Of a stretch of DNA of 64,000 bases, positions 1 through 9,854 are shown in pieces; the stretch's first letter is position 1, and each line of letters begins with the position of its first letter. Where the stretch lies: contig WBZZ01006556.1 in assembly GCA_019918135.1 (NCBI GenBank), positions 1-64,000 of the forward strand. Direction: 5' to 3'. The notes under the pieces were generated by a model. The model was not told the origin of the DNA, made no database searches, and was given only the letters and a program-made list of their open reading frames with translations. The translations under genes and the position numbers were made by a program. This stretch comes from Paulinella micropora (taxonomy: Eukaryota; Cercozoa; Imbricatea; Euglyphida; Paulinellidae).

Positions 1-2162
1 CGTTGTCATGGATTTTTTTTTCTGTACATTTTTTAGCGCGCCCCTGCCCTCCCTCTTCCGCTCCCGCTCCCGATTCTCAGACAGTGAGGGGGCGGGGGGG
101 AAAGCACACCCCGCCCCTTCCTCCCCTCCTCCCTCTTCCCTTTTCCTCTCCCCCTCCCTCCCCTTCATTCCCCCGTCTGTTCCTTTGTTGTCGGGCAAAA
201 AAAAAATTCTTTTCTTCTTTTTCATATTTTCTGACCTTGCGCACGGTGGCCGAGCCATGGCACGGACAGGACGCCGTTGGGGGGGGGGGGTTAGTGAGGC
301 CCTTGTCCTCCTAGCACATTGACCACCGCCCATCGATCTGCCGTGGGTTCGTGCTGGAGCACGGTGCGCAAAATCTGCGGAAATAGGAAGAATATGAAAA
401 GTGGAAAAGAAAATTTTTTGGGAACGCGTTTGCACGCGCAAACAAGGGACGAGAGAAGGGGGGGGGAAGAGAGCACACCCCGCCCCTCCCTGTACACGTT
501 CTCAGTGCCAAGATTGAAATCTTGTCAGTAAATTTTATTAAATTTTTACATTTTTTAGCGCGCCCTACCCTCCCTCCCCGGAGGGCGCAGAAGCTACAAA
601 CAAAATAAATACATGCAACGCCTCACTAATCCCCCGGCCCCTTCCTCTCTTAGTTTTCAGTGCCAAGATTACAACTTTGTCATGGATTTTTTTTAAATTT
701 TTTTGTACACCGGCGAAGCGCGCCCCTGCCCTCCTCTCCCGCTCCCGCTCCCGATTCTCAGACAGTGGACTATGACAATTTGTGCTTCCCCCTTTCCTGC
801 CTCTTCCCTCTGCACGCGCAAACAAGGGACGAGGGGGAGAGGGGGATAGCAGGGGACAGGGGGGAAAGAGGGGCGAGAGGGGGGACGGGGGAAGCACATC
901 CCGCCCCCTTTTTCCTCCCTTCCTTTTCCTCCTCCCCCTTTCTTCCTCCCCCCGTCTGTTCCCTTTGTTGTCGGGCCAAAATTTCTTTCCTTTTTTCATA
1001 TTTTTTCTGACCTTGCGCACGGTGGCCGAGCCATGGCACGGACAGGACGCCGTCGAGGGTTGTGGGGCTCTTGTCCTCCTAGCACACTGACCACCGCCCA
1101 TCCATCCGCCACAGGGTCGTACTGGAGCATGGTGCTCCGCTCCTAGTTCCCAGTGCCCCCCAAATGTAAGACCGTCGAGCTTTAATTCAAGCGTATTCTT
1201 TTTCTCACTCTCTTAGCACGCGAACAGAGCACAGACGATGCCGGCCAGGGTTCTAACATAGGCTACCGCAGCAACATGACATGGGCCAGATGCCGTTGCA
1301 AGTGTCAAGTGTAATGCCTTGTCTAGTTTTAAGCTACAAACCAAATAGAATTGTCTTGGTCCTCTGTCTGAGAACAGGAAGTGGGAGAGGGAAGAGGCGG
1401 GGAATGGGGGGAAAGTGTGCCAAGAAAGTACAAAACGAATTTTCTTTAATTAAATCTCGACGGTATTACAATTGGGGCACGAGGACTAGGAGAGGGAGAG
1501 AAGGGGCAAGGGGAAGAAGGAACGCCAAGAAAGTGCGAAATATGCTGAATTAAAACACACTTGGCATTCCAAGCTATAAGTAAGAGAGGAGAGAGAGGCA
1601 AGGGAGGGAGGAGAAGGGGAGTGTTGACGGGCCGCTCTCTCAACCCGCTCCCAATGTCCAGCGCCCGCCGCGCACGAATTGTCTAGTCCCCCGTCTGCGA
1701 ACGGGGAGCGGGAGAGAAAGAAAGTCGATAAAGTACCCCAAAAAATTATAAAACAAGTCTCGATAAAGCCTTACACTTGAGAGGGGAAGGGGGAGAAAGA
1801 GGGGAGAGAGGAAAGATGGAAGAGGGAAGGGGAAGGGGAAGGGGAATGGTGTCTCCCTGTCCCCTTCTTTTCCCTTTTTATTCTTTTGCATTTCTCACCC
1901 CCCCCCCCGCTCTCCCTTCTCGCCCCGCTCCCTCCTCTCGCCCCGCTCCTTTTTCTGAGGGAGAGAGAGGGGAGGGGGGACATGCAAAAACTTGTCCTTC
2001 GCTCAACCAGAAAGAAATTTGGTGAGCGGTTTTTTTCTCCGCGGGAGAGGAAAGGGGAGACACAAGACCAAGGTAAAGGAGAAAGGGGCGCCGAGAAAGT
2101 ACGAAAAAGAATTTCTTTATTAAAGCTCGACAAAGTCTTACACTTGACACGAGAACCACGAA
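1..2162. repeat. Mosaic repeat block, no gene
   Basis: No credible gene is visible. From 1 to about 1160 the modules read on the plus strand: module B pieces at about 505-570 and 655-730, and module A copies with the arm TTTTCATATTTTCTGACC near 220 and again near 998. One module E copy lies near 1240. From about 1330 the orientation flips and the module B variant reads as its complement (for example near 1420-1475 and 2090-2150). The open frames here are proline-, arginine- or glycine-rich readings of C- and G-runs and change with every repeat copy, so I do not treat them as genes. A 43-base piece at 1636-1678 resembles the gene scrap at 2895-3035. Confidence 0.75.
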
Positions 2163-2410
2163 AGGGAGCGGGAGAAGGCAGCAGAAGGCGACGTCGGAAA
2201 AACCCCGCTTGGCCTTCTTTTACAAGAAAGGCGAGAACGGGCGAAGATGGACTGAGCCTGACACTACCATCTGGTGGAATTTCATACTTGTCTTTGTACA
2301 ACTAGCTGCTGCTAGTGCTCTAGCCTGATATGTTTGCTTCTTTGGTGAGCATCTCGTATCGACCATAGGTTTCAAGCTTGGGCTTTGGACACAGACGGAC
2401 GCGGGAGAGA
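2163..2410 (+). pseudogene. Duplicated coding scrap, copy 1 (unknown protein)
   Basis: A short stretch of unrecognised coding sequence that also occurs at 42128-42300. The supported frame reads KPRLAFFYKKGENGRRWTEP. Between the two copies this frame differs by third-position changes (GGC/GGT, GGG/GGA), as expected for sequence once under protein selection. This copy carries 67 extra bases (2255-2321) bounded by the direct repeat AGCCTGA; the other copy has one AGCCTGA only. With the extra bases the frame ends in a hydrophobic tail (WWNFILVFVQLAAASALA) and a stop; without them it continues. No start codon or family is recognisable, and both sides are repeat modules. Confidence 0.45.
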
Positions 2411-2479
2411 AAAGAGGCAAGGAAAGTCAAGAAAGTACCAAAAAGAATATACCTTAAAAAGCCTCGACAAGGGATAACG

Positions 2480-2720
2480 GGGAGGGGGAGGGCTTAGTTG
2501 AGGCGTTTCGTGCATTCTTTTGTAGCTTCTGCGCTCTTTCCCTCCCGCCTTGCCCTTCCCCTGTTCTTTGAGCCCCCCGGGCTCAGGGGGCTCAGGAGGA
2601 GGGAAGAAAAAAAGAAAAAGGGGGGGGGCGCCCCCCCCCTCCGGTGCTCTGTCTCGACTACAAACTCCGTCTCAGTCATACGACGAGTGACTTCTCCAGA
2701 GCCAGTCTTAGCTTATTCGC
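2480..2720. repeat. Module H GC hairpin plus short coding scrap
   Basis: The module begins CTTAGTTGAGGCGTTTCGTG and TGTAGCTTCTGCGC, then an inverted repeat around GAGCCCCCCGGGCTCAGG, then the hairpin GGGGGGGCGCCCCCCCC at about 2621-2640. Immediately after it, 2649-2703 repeats 42413-42463; on the minus strand both read as a short frame containing EVTRRMTETEFVVETE, probably the remains of one gene. The same hairpin module recurs at 4487, 12697 (reversed), 42330 and 63835. Confidence 0.6.
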
Positions 2721-2894
2721 TGTTCTGAACTGAGTCAGGGGGGGGGGCAAAGCATTGGTTACCCCCCAGGGCTAAGAATGGAAGAGGGACAGGGGGCGCA
2801 CGCCAAGAAAGTAAAAAATTATTTTATTAAAGCTTGACGACCTTAAACTTGGCACTGAGAACTAGGAGAGGGAGGAGGCAGGGGGCAAAGAACA

Positions 2895-3035
2895 GCAGCC
2901 CGGCCCGCACCAGTACCTCGCGTCAACCGTCGTGGCCAGGCCCATGCACACCTGTAGCAGCTCGGAAAACCAAAGTTCTTTGGCGGGCTGCTTGCTCAAC
3001 CGGCTCTTATTAATGTCCAACGCCCGTCGCGCGAA
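2895..3035 (-). pseudogene. Coding scrap of unknown protein
   Basis: The minus strand reads ARRALDINKSRLSKQPAKEL followed by WFSELLQVCMGLATTVDARY, with normal amino-acid composition and no low-complexity bias, unlike the flanking G- and C-run frames. The longer open frame that contains it (2862-3272) gains its ends from repeats. A shorter, diverged piece of the same sequence lies at 1636-1678. I recognise no family; it looks like an internal piece of a gene left behind by rearrangement. Confidence 0.35.
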
Positions 3036-3333
3036 AGGTGCCGGAGAAGGGGAGGGGGAGGAAGGGAGAGGAGAAAAGAGGGGGAAAGAAGGGAAAAGGG
3101 GGGGAAGGGCGTCTCCCTCCCCCCTTATTTCCCCCTTTTTTCTCCTTTCCATTTCGTGCGAGTAAAAGAAAAAGACGTACCGTTTCTTTCCGCGGGAAAA
3201 CGTCCGGATTCTCTGCTGGCCTCCGGAAACGGCCCCTGCTAAATTTAGCGCTAAATGGTGCCGTCCGGACAAAAGTGTTTAAACAAAGTATTCAAGAATG
3301 TTTTTTTAATAATTGCTGCTACGAGCAGATCGT
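3036..3333. repeat. Purine-rich tract and module C end
   Basis: A GGAGAAGGGGAGGGG-type tract is followed by a segment with AAACGTCCGGATTCTCTGCT and AACGGCCCCTGCTAAATTTA. The same segment lies at 29999-30060 and is related to the CCGTTCCGGAGGCT ends of module C near 21090, 21490 and 48970. No gene is seen. Confidence 0.5.
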
Positions 3334-4263
3334 TTAGGCCATGAACCAACGCAACACACTGAGGTCAAGCGTGGGCGACATTCTCCAGATATTGTTGTCT
3401 TCGTCCCGAAACGACCTTTGCACAAAGTTGCCCGAAATTAGCTGCTTGGGTGTGACGTTAACGTTATTGCATGTGACACACAAGCGAACCCGCCCGTCCG
3501 TGTCTACTTCAAGACTATCTTGTCGTATTGCACTGTTACCGAGATGAAGTGGAAAAAAGGTTCCCGGAGGAAAGGGGTACGTTACAACCTGCGCGGGGCG
3601 CCACGCCAAAGGCAGCTCCAGCAGGGTGCAGAAAGCTCCTATTTTTGTGTAGTTATTATTCTCTTTTGGGAGGTCCTTGACATCCTCGAAACGCAGCAAG
3701 TCTTTGTCAAAGACCACGTGTCCCTCCAACATGCACAGCAACCCCACCCTGCGACAGGCAACCCCTGTGCCGCTGTGCCCCCAGCGGGCGAGCTCGGTTG
3801 CTTCGATGGGCAACAGGCGCGGCGTGCTCAACTCTCGCACCACACAGGCAAGCCTGGACGTCTCGAAGAGCAGTAACGCCAACTCCTGGTCGCGCCCACC
3901 CCCCTGCCTTGGCAGCAGCTCCAGCCGCAGGCTCGGGGCTAGGATAGCCGACAGGTCAGCGCAGACCCGCAGTACGTTTGAGTCCGTTTCGATCGATCGG
4001 TAGGCCTCTTGCGCATAATCGCACGGATCCACCGCGCTCGGCAGAACAAGGCGGGCCCTGAAGCACCCGGCGCCCAACACGAAGGCGCTGCCGCTCAGCA
4101 CTGCCGCGTGGCTCAGCTTCAAGCGCAACCAGCCGTCGGCTCCGTGCCTGTCGCGAGTCAGGTCGATCCGAAGTTCTGTGCGCACTTCCGCCCGCCGAGA
4201 ATTCTTGCGGGCGGCCCCCTCTGCATTGCTAGCGTCGTCGGTAGTAGATGGTGCACTCCCCAT
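3334..4263 (-). CDS. Unrecognised 309-residue protein
   Basis: A clean, balanced reading frame of 309 residues from the ATG at 4263. A longer open frame reaches 4362, but its first 33 codons overlap repeat-like sequence and I prefer MGSAPSTTDD. This start gives a glycine at position 2 and serine at position 6, which fits an N-myristoylation motif (inference only). After a basic, low-complexity first 30 residues the protein has long hydrophobic/charged segments typical of a folded domain (for example SNVLRVCADLSAILAPSLRL) and ends in DLSVLRWFMA. Near the C-terminus CVTCNNVNV has a CxxC pair without a partner pair. No family is recognised. It lies on the same strand as the Sel1 scrap and F-box/LRR gene upstream of it. 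Confidence 0.72.
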   Translation of the reverse strand: MGSAPSTTDDASNAEGAARKNSRRAEVRTELRIDLTRDRHGADGWLRLKLSHAAVLSGSAFVLGAGCFRARLVLPSAVDPCDYAQEAYRSIETDSNVLRVCADLSAILAPSLRLELLPRQGGGRDQELALLLFETSRLACVVRELSTPRLLPIEATELARWGHSGTGVACRRVGLLCMLEGHVVFDKDLLRFEDVKDLPKENNNYTKIGAFCTLLELPLAWRPAQVVTYPFPPGTFFPLHLGNSAIRQDSLEVDTDGRVRLCVTCNNVNVTPKQLISGNFVQRSFRDEDNNIWRMSPTLDLSVLRWFMA

Positions 4264-4767
4264 CTTTCTGTGCACACTCTGTGCGTTTTTTTCCTGGCCA
4301 ACAACAATTTTTCTTCGGCTGTTTCTAGGCGGCCGGTAGAGGGGAAGAGAGGCACAAAACAAGTTTAAAGGAGAGAGGGGGAAGGGTGAGAAAGGGGGCG
4401 AACCAATCCTCCCCGTCGAGGGGGGCGGGAGAAGGAAAGGGGCAAAGAAGCGGAATGGAAAGGGGGGGGGGGGGCGCCCGGCATGGGGGAGGGCTTAGTT
4501 GAGGCGTTTCCTGCATTTCTTTGTAGCTTCTGCGCTCTTCCCCTCCCCCCCTTGCGCTTCCCCTTTTCTTTGAGCCCCCCGGGCTCAGGGGGCTCAGAGG
4601 GAGGGAAGAAGAAAAAAAAGGGGGGGGGCGCCCCCCCCTCTCACATTTGTTCTTTCCTCCCTTTGAGCCCCCTGAGCCCGGGGGGCTCCAAGAACAGGGG
4701 AAGGGCAAGGGGGGAGGGAGTGCGCAAGACTTGTCATTTGCGCAACAAAAAAATTTTGGCGCAAAGC
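4264..4767. repeat. Repeat junction with two module H hairpins
   Basis: Contains the recurring tag GGCACAAAACAAGTTTAAAG (also at 7206, 41450 and, reversed, 30090), a purine tract, then module H with GGGGGGGCGCCCCCCC near 4620-4637, followed by an inverted second GAGCCCCCTGAGCCCGGGGG at about 4660-4688. The two GAGCCC palindromes face each other around the G/C hairpin, giving a nested inverted repeat of about 120 bases. After it AACTTGTCATTTGCGCAAC-like sequence recurs near 1990, 32010 and 44145. No gene is seen. Confidence 0.6.
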
Positions 4768-5031
4768 AAGCCACCACAAGGCTCCGGCGTCGCCCTGCGC
4801 GGCTGCTCGCGTGAAGAACTCCTTGGCCGTGGCGCGGTCCTTGGCCACCCCGTCGTCGCCAAAATAATACAGTATGCCCAGTATCCGCAGGGCGCTGGTG
4901 TCGTTCTGCGCAGCCGCGCCTTGCGAGTAGCAGAGCCCAAGGTGGCACTGGTAGCGGGCGTCGCCTTGCGCGGCCGCCCGGGCGTATCGAGCCGCCCTTG
5001 CCCTCTGCCTGGCGCCTTGGCCTTGGGCCAT
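4768..5031 (-). pseudogene. Sel1-repeat protein, internally shortened copy
   Basis: Starts MAQGQGARQRARAARYARAA and matches the intact Sel1 gene at 43453-43893 almost residue for residue up to CHLGLCYSQGA. It then jumps directly to AAQNDTSALRILGILYYFGD, missing about 60 residues (roughly two Sel1 repeats). It runs on to ALWWLA, after which the paralogue's last codons and stop are gone and the frame continues into repeat sequence as far as 4594. Sel1 repeats are helix-turn-helix scaffolds for protein-protein binding. With the internal deletion and lost terminus this copy is probably non-functional, although a shorter solenoid could still fold. Coordinates give the part alignable by eye. Confidence 0.65.
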
Positions 5032-5230
5032 GTTTGAAATTTGCCAGGGGATGAAAAAGTTAGCTGTATCTTTTTACCTAGTTGGAACAAAAACGCGACA
5101 AATACCTTTGCCTCCTGCTCCCGGCGAGTGCTCCAGTGACTCCAGGGGGGCAAGAGAGAAGCGTGTTTCTTGGCGAGGCCGTTGGAGAACACACAAGTAG
5201 CTCTTTAATTAAAAATACGTTGTCTACCCT

Positions 5231-6922
5231 TCAAAAGATGTCATTTTCGTTGGTCGGGTCATCCTCGTCTGTGTATGCTGTCGAGTCTTCTTCATCCGTG
5301 TCTGGTGCGGGCTGGTTTTTCTGTTTTTTAGGGTAGATAATCTGCCCATCGTACAGCAGCTGCAACTTGCTGCGCGCCAAGGCGGCGGCTTGCGCCAGGG
5401 GGTAGGACATGATCTGCCGGCAACCCCGCAGATGCAACGTGCGCAGCGAAGGCTGAACTAGCAACGGGGCCAGGTCTTCCAAGGTCAGGCTTGTACCGCA
5501 GTCGATCGTCACTTTGCGCAGCGCAGGGAAATGCAGCAGCGCGCCGAAACCCTCCAGGCGCTCGCAGCTATACAGGGACAGCTCTTGTAGAGAGCGCACG
5601 GGTGGTAATTCGTGCAGGTCCAAGGGGCGTCCCCATCGCTTGAGTTGCAGTACCTCCAACCGCGCACAGTACTCCAGCGGTCCTAGGCTAGCAAAGTGCT
5701 CGCAACCCCGCAACGTCAGTTCGCGTAGAGCCGGCAGGCGCGGAAGTTCGTGCAGGCTGGTGATGCCAGCGCAGTCCAGTAGCTCCAGCTTTCTCAGCGA
5801 CTGGCACAAACCTAGTATGCCCAGGTCCGTGCTAGTTAGGCCCGGGCAGGGCTCGAGTTGCAGCTCTATCAGCGGCAGGCGGGCCAGCGTGTGCAGCAGC
5901 GTTCCGTCGGCTGCAGAGACCTTGATCTTGAGGCTCTGCAGCTGGCGTAGCTGCAGCAAGCCCCGCAGACCCGGGCCCTGGATGCCATCGCAATCCGATA
6001 GGTTTAGTTCGCGGAGGGCCGGGAGATCTGACAGCCCCGCCACAAAGGCATCCGTCACAGAGCGACAGGCGTGCAGGTCCAGGCGCTTAAGTTGGGTAAG
6101 TTCCCTGAGCGGAGCCAGATTGATGACGTCGTCGTCCGTCCACTCCAGGGCCAGCGACAGCTCGTACAGCTGCAGCGCTTCGAGCTGGCGTAGCTGGCGC
6201 ACGCATTCTATCCCTTCTTGGTTGATGATGTGCGCAAAGGTTATTTCTAGCCGCCGGAGGGAGCCGAGATGGCGCAGGTGTACTAGCCCGGGGCCTTGCA
6301 CTTCAAAACAACCCCGCAAGTGGAGGTGCTCTAGTGACACCAAGGCCCCGAGGTGGGCCAGATCGGCGTCTGTCCAGCTGTCACACCAGGCCACGGTCAG
6401 TTTTCGGAGCGCAGCCGGCTCCGCCAGACTTGCCAGATCTCGGTAGGTCAAGCGCGGGATCCGCTTCAACTCCAGCTCCTCGACCGAGGCGGGGCTGGAC
6501 AGCATACTTGGAAGTTGGCATTTCAGGCGCGAGTTGCTGCGCACTGACAGCTTCTGTACTCGCAGACCCCGCAGCAGGTCGATGGGTCTGGCGAGAGAAC
6601 TGCGCTGCACTCTATAGCCATGGCCCCGGGGCACCACTGTTACGCTGCCGAGGCTCTGCACACCCGCCGCGCGCAGGCCCAGGACTATGCTGCAGTGGTC
6701 TGCCCGGTGCAGGACGAGCTCGGTCGGTGGTACATAACTCCGCCACCACCGCGGGACCAGGGCTCGCAGCTGCCGGTCGCACAGGGCCAGCCACACTAGG
6801 CTGGCAGGCACGAAATCGCGTATGAGCCACCAGACACCCTCGGGCAAGGATAACAGCCGGTTGGCGGGCGCGTCGCAGCGGCGCTTGCGGGGTCTCTCTC
6901 TTTTGTGGTGCTGGCCCGACAT
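5231..6922 (-). CDS. F-box / leucine-rich repeat protein
   Basis: A 563-residue intact frame from the ATG at 6922. After a basic N-terminus (about 1-20) comes an F-box-like helical segment (LLSLPEGVWWLIRDFVPASL, about residues 23-60), which in known FBXL proteins binds Skp1. It is followed by about sixteen leucine-rich repeats of the cysteine-containing AMN1/FBXL type, for example LRELNLSDCDGIQGPGL and LRKLELLDCAGITSLHELP, filling about residues 85-520. The C-terminus is an acidic tail (DTDEEDSTAYTDEDDPTNEN). The likely role is substrate recognition in an SCF ubiquitin ligase; the substrate is unknown. Parts of paralogues of this gene are found at 31913-31993 and 44253-44460. No intron is needed. 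Confidence 0.9.
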   Translation of the reverse strand: MSGQHHKRERPRKRRCDAPANRLLSLPEGVWWLIRDFVPASLVWLALCDRQLRALVPRWWRSYVPPTELVLHRADHCSIVLGLRAAGVQSLGSVTVVPRGHGYRVQRSSLARPIDLLRGLRVQKLSVRSNSRLKCQLPSMLSSPASVEELELKRIPRLTYRDLASLAEPAALRKLTVAWCDSWTDADLAHLGALVSLEHLHLRGCFEVQGPGLVHLRHLGSLRRLEITFAHIINQEGIECVRQLRQLEALQLYELSLALEWTDDDVINLAPLRELTQLKRLDLHACRSVTDAFVAGLSDLPALRELNLSDCDGIQGPGLRGLLQLRQLQSLKIKVSAADGTLLHTLARLPLIELQLEPCPGLTSTDLGILGLCQSLRKLELLDCAGITSLHELPRLPALRELTLRGCEHFASLGPLEYCARLEVLQLKRWGRPLDLHELPPVRSLQELSLYSCERLEGFGALLHFPALRKVTIDCGTSLTLEDLAPLLVQPSLRTLHLRGCRQIMSYPLAQAAALARSKLQLLYDGQIIYPKKQKNQPAPDTDEEDSTAYTDEDDPTNENDIF

Positions 6923-7920
6923 GCCAGGCAGTAGGGAAGTGGGGAGAACACCGGGAGCAGAGAAATGAGGTTGTTTACCTTAGGGGTGAGCGGGCTCGAA
7001 AGCCGGCACGCTCCCCCCTGGGGGGGGGGCACGGAACGCGTACTTTGATTTTTTTTGGGGGGGGGGAGGAATTGTGGGGAGGGAACAAGAGTGAGTGCAT
7101 GTCGAAAGATAAACAGAAATCTAAAATAACAGGGTGTACAGTACAAAGAAAAGTAAGTAAAAAAGTCTCGCCAAGGGAGAAGGGGACAGAGGGGGCTTAG
7201 TGGAGGCACAAGATAAATTTAAAGGAGAGGGAGAGGGAAGGGGAGGTGCAAGCACATTCTGTCTTTGACACCCCCCCCTACCCCCGGCGGCGTCCTGTTC
7301 GTGCCATGGCGCGGCCACCGTGTGCAAGACCCGCGAAAATATGAAAAATATGAAACGAGGAAATTTTTTTCTTTTGCCCGACAACCAAAGAAACAGACCG
7401 GGGGGGGAGGGGGGAGGAGGGGGAGGGCAGTGCCCCCCCCCGTCTCTCGGTTCCCCTTGCCCCTGCTATCTCCCCCCTCCCTCCCCTCGTCCCTTGTTTG
7501 CGTGCAAACGCATTCCAAATTTTTTTTCCAGTTTTCATATTACAGCAGATATTTCCTGCAGATCTTGCGCACTGCGCTCCAGCACGACCCTGTGGCGGAT
7601 TGATGGGCGGTGGTCGCTGCTCACGATCCCCGACGGTGCCCTGTCCGTGCCATGGAAGAAGCACGAATTGTCTTTGTCTTTCCCCCCTGTCTGAGAATCG
7701 GGAGCGGGAGGGAAGGGGCAGGGAGAAGGCAAGAAAGTACAAAACAAAATGTACCTAAAAAGTCTCGAGAAGGGAGAGGGGGGGGGCTGAACAGAGGCGT
7801 TTCATGTATTTATTTTTTTGTGTAGCTTGGATACGAGGAGGGGAGGGAGAGCGCGCCAAGAAAGTTCGAAAAAGAATACGCTGAATTCAAGCTCGCTGGT
7901 CTTACAGTTGGCACTGAGAA

Positions 7921-7956
<36 letters not shown>

Positions 7957-9052
7957 AGCCCCTGCTCTGAGCCGATGTCCAAGCCGGTGTCCGATTCGTA
8001 GCAGACGGCGAGCCTCCACTGCGTCAATAAAGTGCGAAAAACCTTTTTCATGAAAGTTCGACGGTCTTACATTTGGCACGGAAAATTAGGAGAGCGAGAG
8101 GGAAGAAGCATGGGAATAGAGCGCCAGGAAAGTGCAAAAAAAAGTTTTTTTTAATTAAAACTCGACAAAGTCTTACACTTGACACTGGGGCGGGGAGAGG
8201 GGGCTTAGTGGAGGCGTTTCATGTATTTATTTTTTTTGTAGCTTCTACGCCCTTCCCCTCCTCCTTCCCCTGTTCCTTGAGCCCCTGGGCTCAGTGCCAT
8301 CTTCTTAGTTTTTCTTCAGTTCTTCCCCTCTGCTCTTTGAGCCCCCCTGGCTGCGGCGGATGGATGGGCGGTGGTCAATGTACCAGGTGGACAAGGCCTC
8401 ACGACCCCGACGGCGTCCTGTCCATACCATGGCTCAGCCACCGTGCGCAAGGTCAGAAAAATATGAAAAATATGACATCAGGAAAAAAATTTTGCTTAAC
8501 AACCAAAGAAGCAAACGGACAAGGGGAGGGGGGAGGCAAAGGGAGGGAGAAAGAGGAAGGAAAGGGGGGAAGGGAAGGGGAGGGCTCCTTCCTCCCCCCC
8601 CTGTCCCCCCTCTTCCTCTTGTCCCCTGTTAACCCCCTCGCCCCTTGTTTGCGCGTGCAAACGCATCCCAAAAAAAATATTTTTTTTCTACTTTTCATAT
8701 TTTGCATATTTCCGCAGATCTTGCGCACCGTGCTCCAGCGCAGCCCTGCGGCGGATGGATGGGCGGTGGTCGATGTACAAGGTGGACAAGGGCTCACGAC
8801 GACCCGACGGCGCCCTGTCGAAGCCATGGCTCGGCCACCGTGCGCAAGGTCCGAAAAATATGAAAGAAGAGGAAAAAAAATTCTTTGCCCGACAACCAAA
8901 GAGACGCGGAGGATATAGGATTGCAGCGCTGGGGTGCCGGGCTGTAACAATTATTTTGTCTGAGGCCGGAGCGGCCGGTCTATTTTTCCGGCAAAGTGAC
9001 CAAGCCAAAAATACCCAAGATCGAGTTTTTAATTTTCGCAAGTGCATTTTTT
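6923..9052. repeat. Mosaic repeat block, minus orientation
   Basis: No gene is supported. The block holds minus-orientation module A copies (for example the arms near 7300-7370, 7540-7565, 8440-8470 and 8695-8860), module B complements near 7730-7765, 7860-7915, 8030-8080 and 8135-8180, and a (GA)n run near 7924-7953. The 85-base unit at 7968-8040 with AGCCGATGTCCAAGCCGGTG recurs at 18750-18822. The last 150 bases (8900-9052), just downstream of the 9053-9481 gene, are unique and include GGCCGGAGCGGCCGG. Confidence 0.7.
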
Positions 9053-9481
9053 TCAGGCAAGCGCAGGCGCCGCCCCGCTCTGTTCTAGACGTTCCAACAG
9101 CCTGACATACTTGGCCCTAGCCAGGCCCAGCGCGTCCAGCAGCAGCCCCCAAGCGTTACTGTCAATATACCCGCCAAGGTCCAGGGTGCTCTCGCCGTTC
9201 AGGCACTGAAACGCCATGTAGGCCTCCCGGATCAAGCAATCGCCCCCTAGCTCCTCGAAGGCTTCCTCCGCATAAAAGCGCGCCTGCTCTGTGCGGCGGT
9301 GGTTTTCCACAAACTGCTGTAGCCGGGCGCAGATGCTGAGGTGCTTCTCCTGTAGCAGGGCCGCGTACCTCTCGCCCCGAGTGCGGTCATCAGTTTGGAG
9401 GGCCAGGTGGAATGCCTGCCGGATCTCTTCGCGCTCTTTGTCTAGGACCTGCAAACTCTCCTCATCCCAGGGCCGTGGCAC
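9053..9481 (-). CDS. Small helical protein, function unknown
   Basis: An open frame of 142 codons rich in Glu, Arg, Leu and Ala, predicted entirely helical by eye (EESLQVLDKEREEIRQAFHL, RLQQFVENHRRTEQARFYAE), ending GAAPALA. The sequence composition is that of a real gene. The start is uncertain: the first codon of this span is GTG and there is no in-frame ATG nearby upstream. A TTGCAG acceptor-like motif (about 9504-9509 read on the minus strand) could mark a 3' splice site, with an undetected 5' exon further up. Divergent from the F-box/LRR gene at 9855. No family is recognised. Confidence 0.6.
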   Translation of the reverse strand: MPRPWDEESLQVLDKEREEIRQAFHLALQTDDRTRGERYAALLQEKHLSICARLQQFVENHRRTEQARFYAEEAFEELGGDCLIREAYMAFQCLNGESTLDLGGYIDSNAWGLLLDALGLARAKYVRLLERLEQSGAAPALA

Positions 9482-9854
9482 CTCAGCCGCTACCGGGGGC
9501 TTGCTCCGGCCTGCAAGGCCAGACCCAAGGTGTGTGTGCGCGTGCGTGTGTATGTGTGTGTGTTCTCTTTCTTTGCTTTTGGGGGTGGACCTTTCCGCGG
9601 CTTGCGACTAGCTATTTGGAGAGCAAGATGCTTTCTGGGCGCCGTGCCCCCGTGCGACTAAGAGCCAAAGTCTTCCAGCGACCCATAGGAAAGGCAAGAA
9701 GAAATTAGGTGGCGATGACTGCACAAAGCCTATTCTTGGGTCGTTCCTCCTCGGAAGGGGGGGGGCGTCCCCCCCCACCCCGGCGCGCGCTCCCTTCTCG
9801 ACTCGTGCAAGTTGCCTCCTTCTTTTTTGTAGTTGGCAGGTAGGACGACGAAAA
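9482..9854. repeat. Divergent intergenic region: GT microsatellite and GC hairpin
   Basis: Between two divergent genes. It contains a (GT)n-type microsatellite at about 9530-9571 and a G-run/C-run hairpin (GGGGGGGGGCGTCCCCCCCC) at about 9757-9777. No conserved promoter element could be assigned with confidence. The sequence TTTTTTGTAGTTGGCAGG lies shortly before the ATG at 9855. Confidence 0.5.

Noticed and set aside
18-40. Bacterial origin of the window
   Set aside because: No Shine-Dalgarno sites, operons or bacterial families are present. F-box, MYND, USP and intron signals point to eukaryotes or their large DNA viruses.
230-380. tRNA-like look of module A (GTGGCCGAGC near its left end, GGTTCGTGCTGG near its right)
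   Set aside because: The two motifs resemble A and B boxes of a Ser/Leu tRNA, but no acceptor stem or anticodon arm can be folded at the right spacing and most copies have GGTCGTGC rather than GGTTCGA.
5514-6446. Plus-strand frame of 310 codons opposite the F-box/LRR gene
   Set aside because: It has Ser/Arg-rich composition typical of the antisense of leucine-rich repeats; the minus strand has clear F-box and LRR motifs.
9530-9571. TG-rich run as a telomere or origin signal
   Set aside because: It is an irregular dinucleotide microsatellite between two genes, without a telomeric unit.
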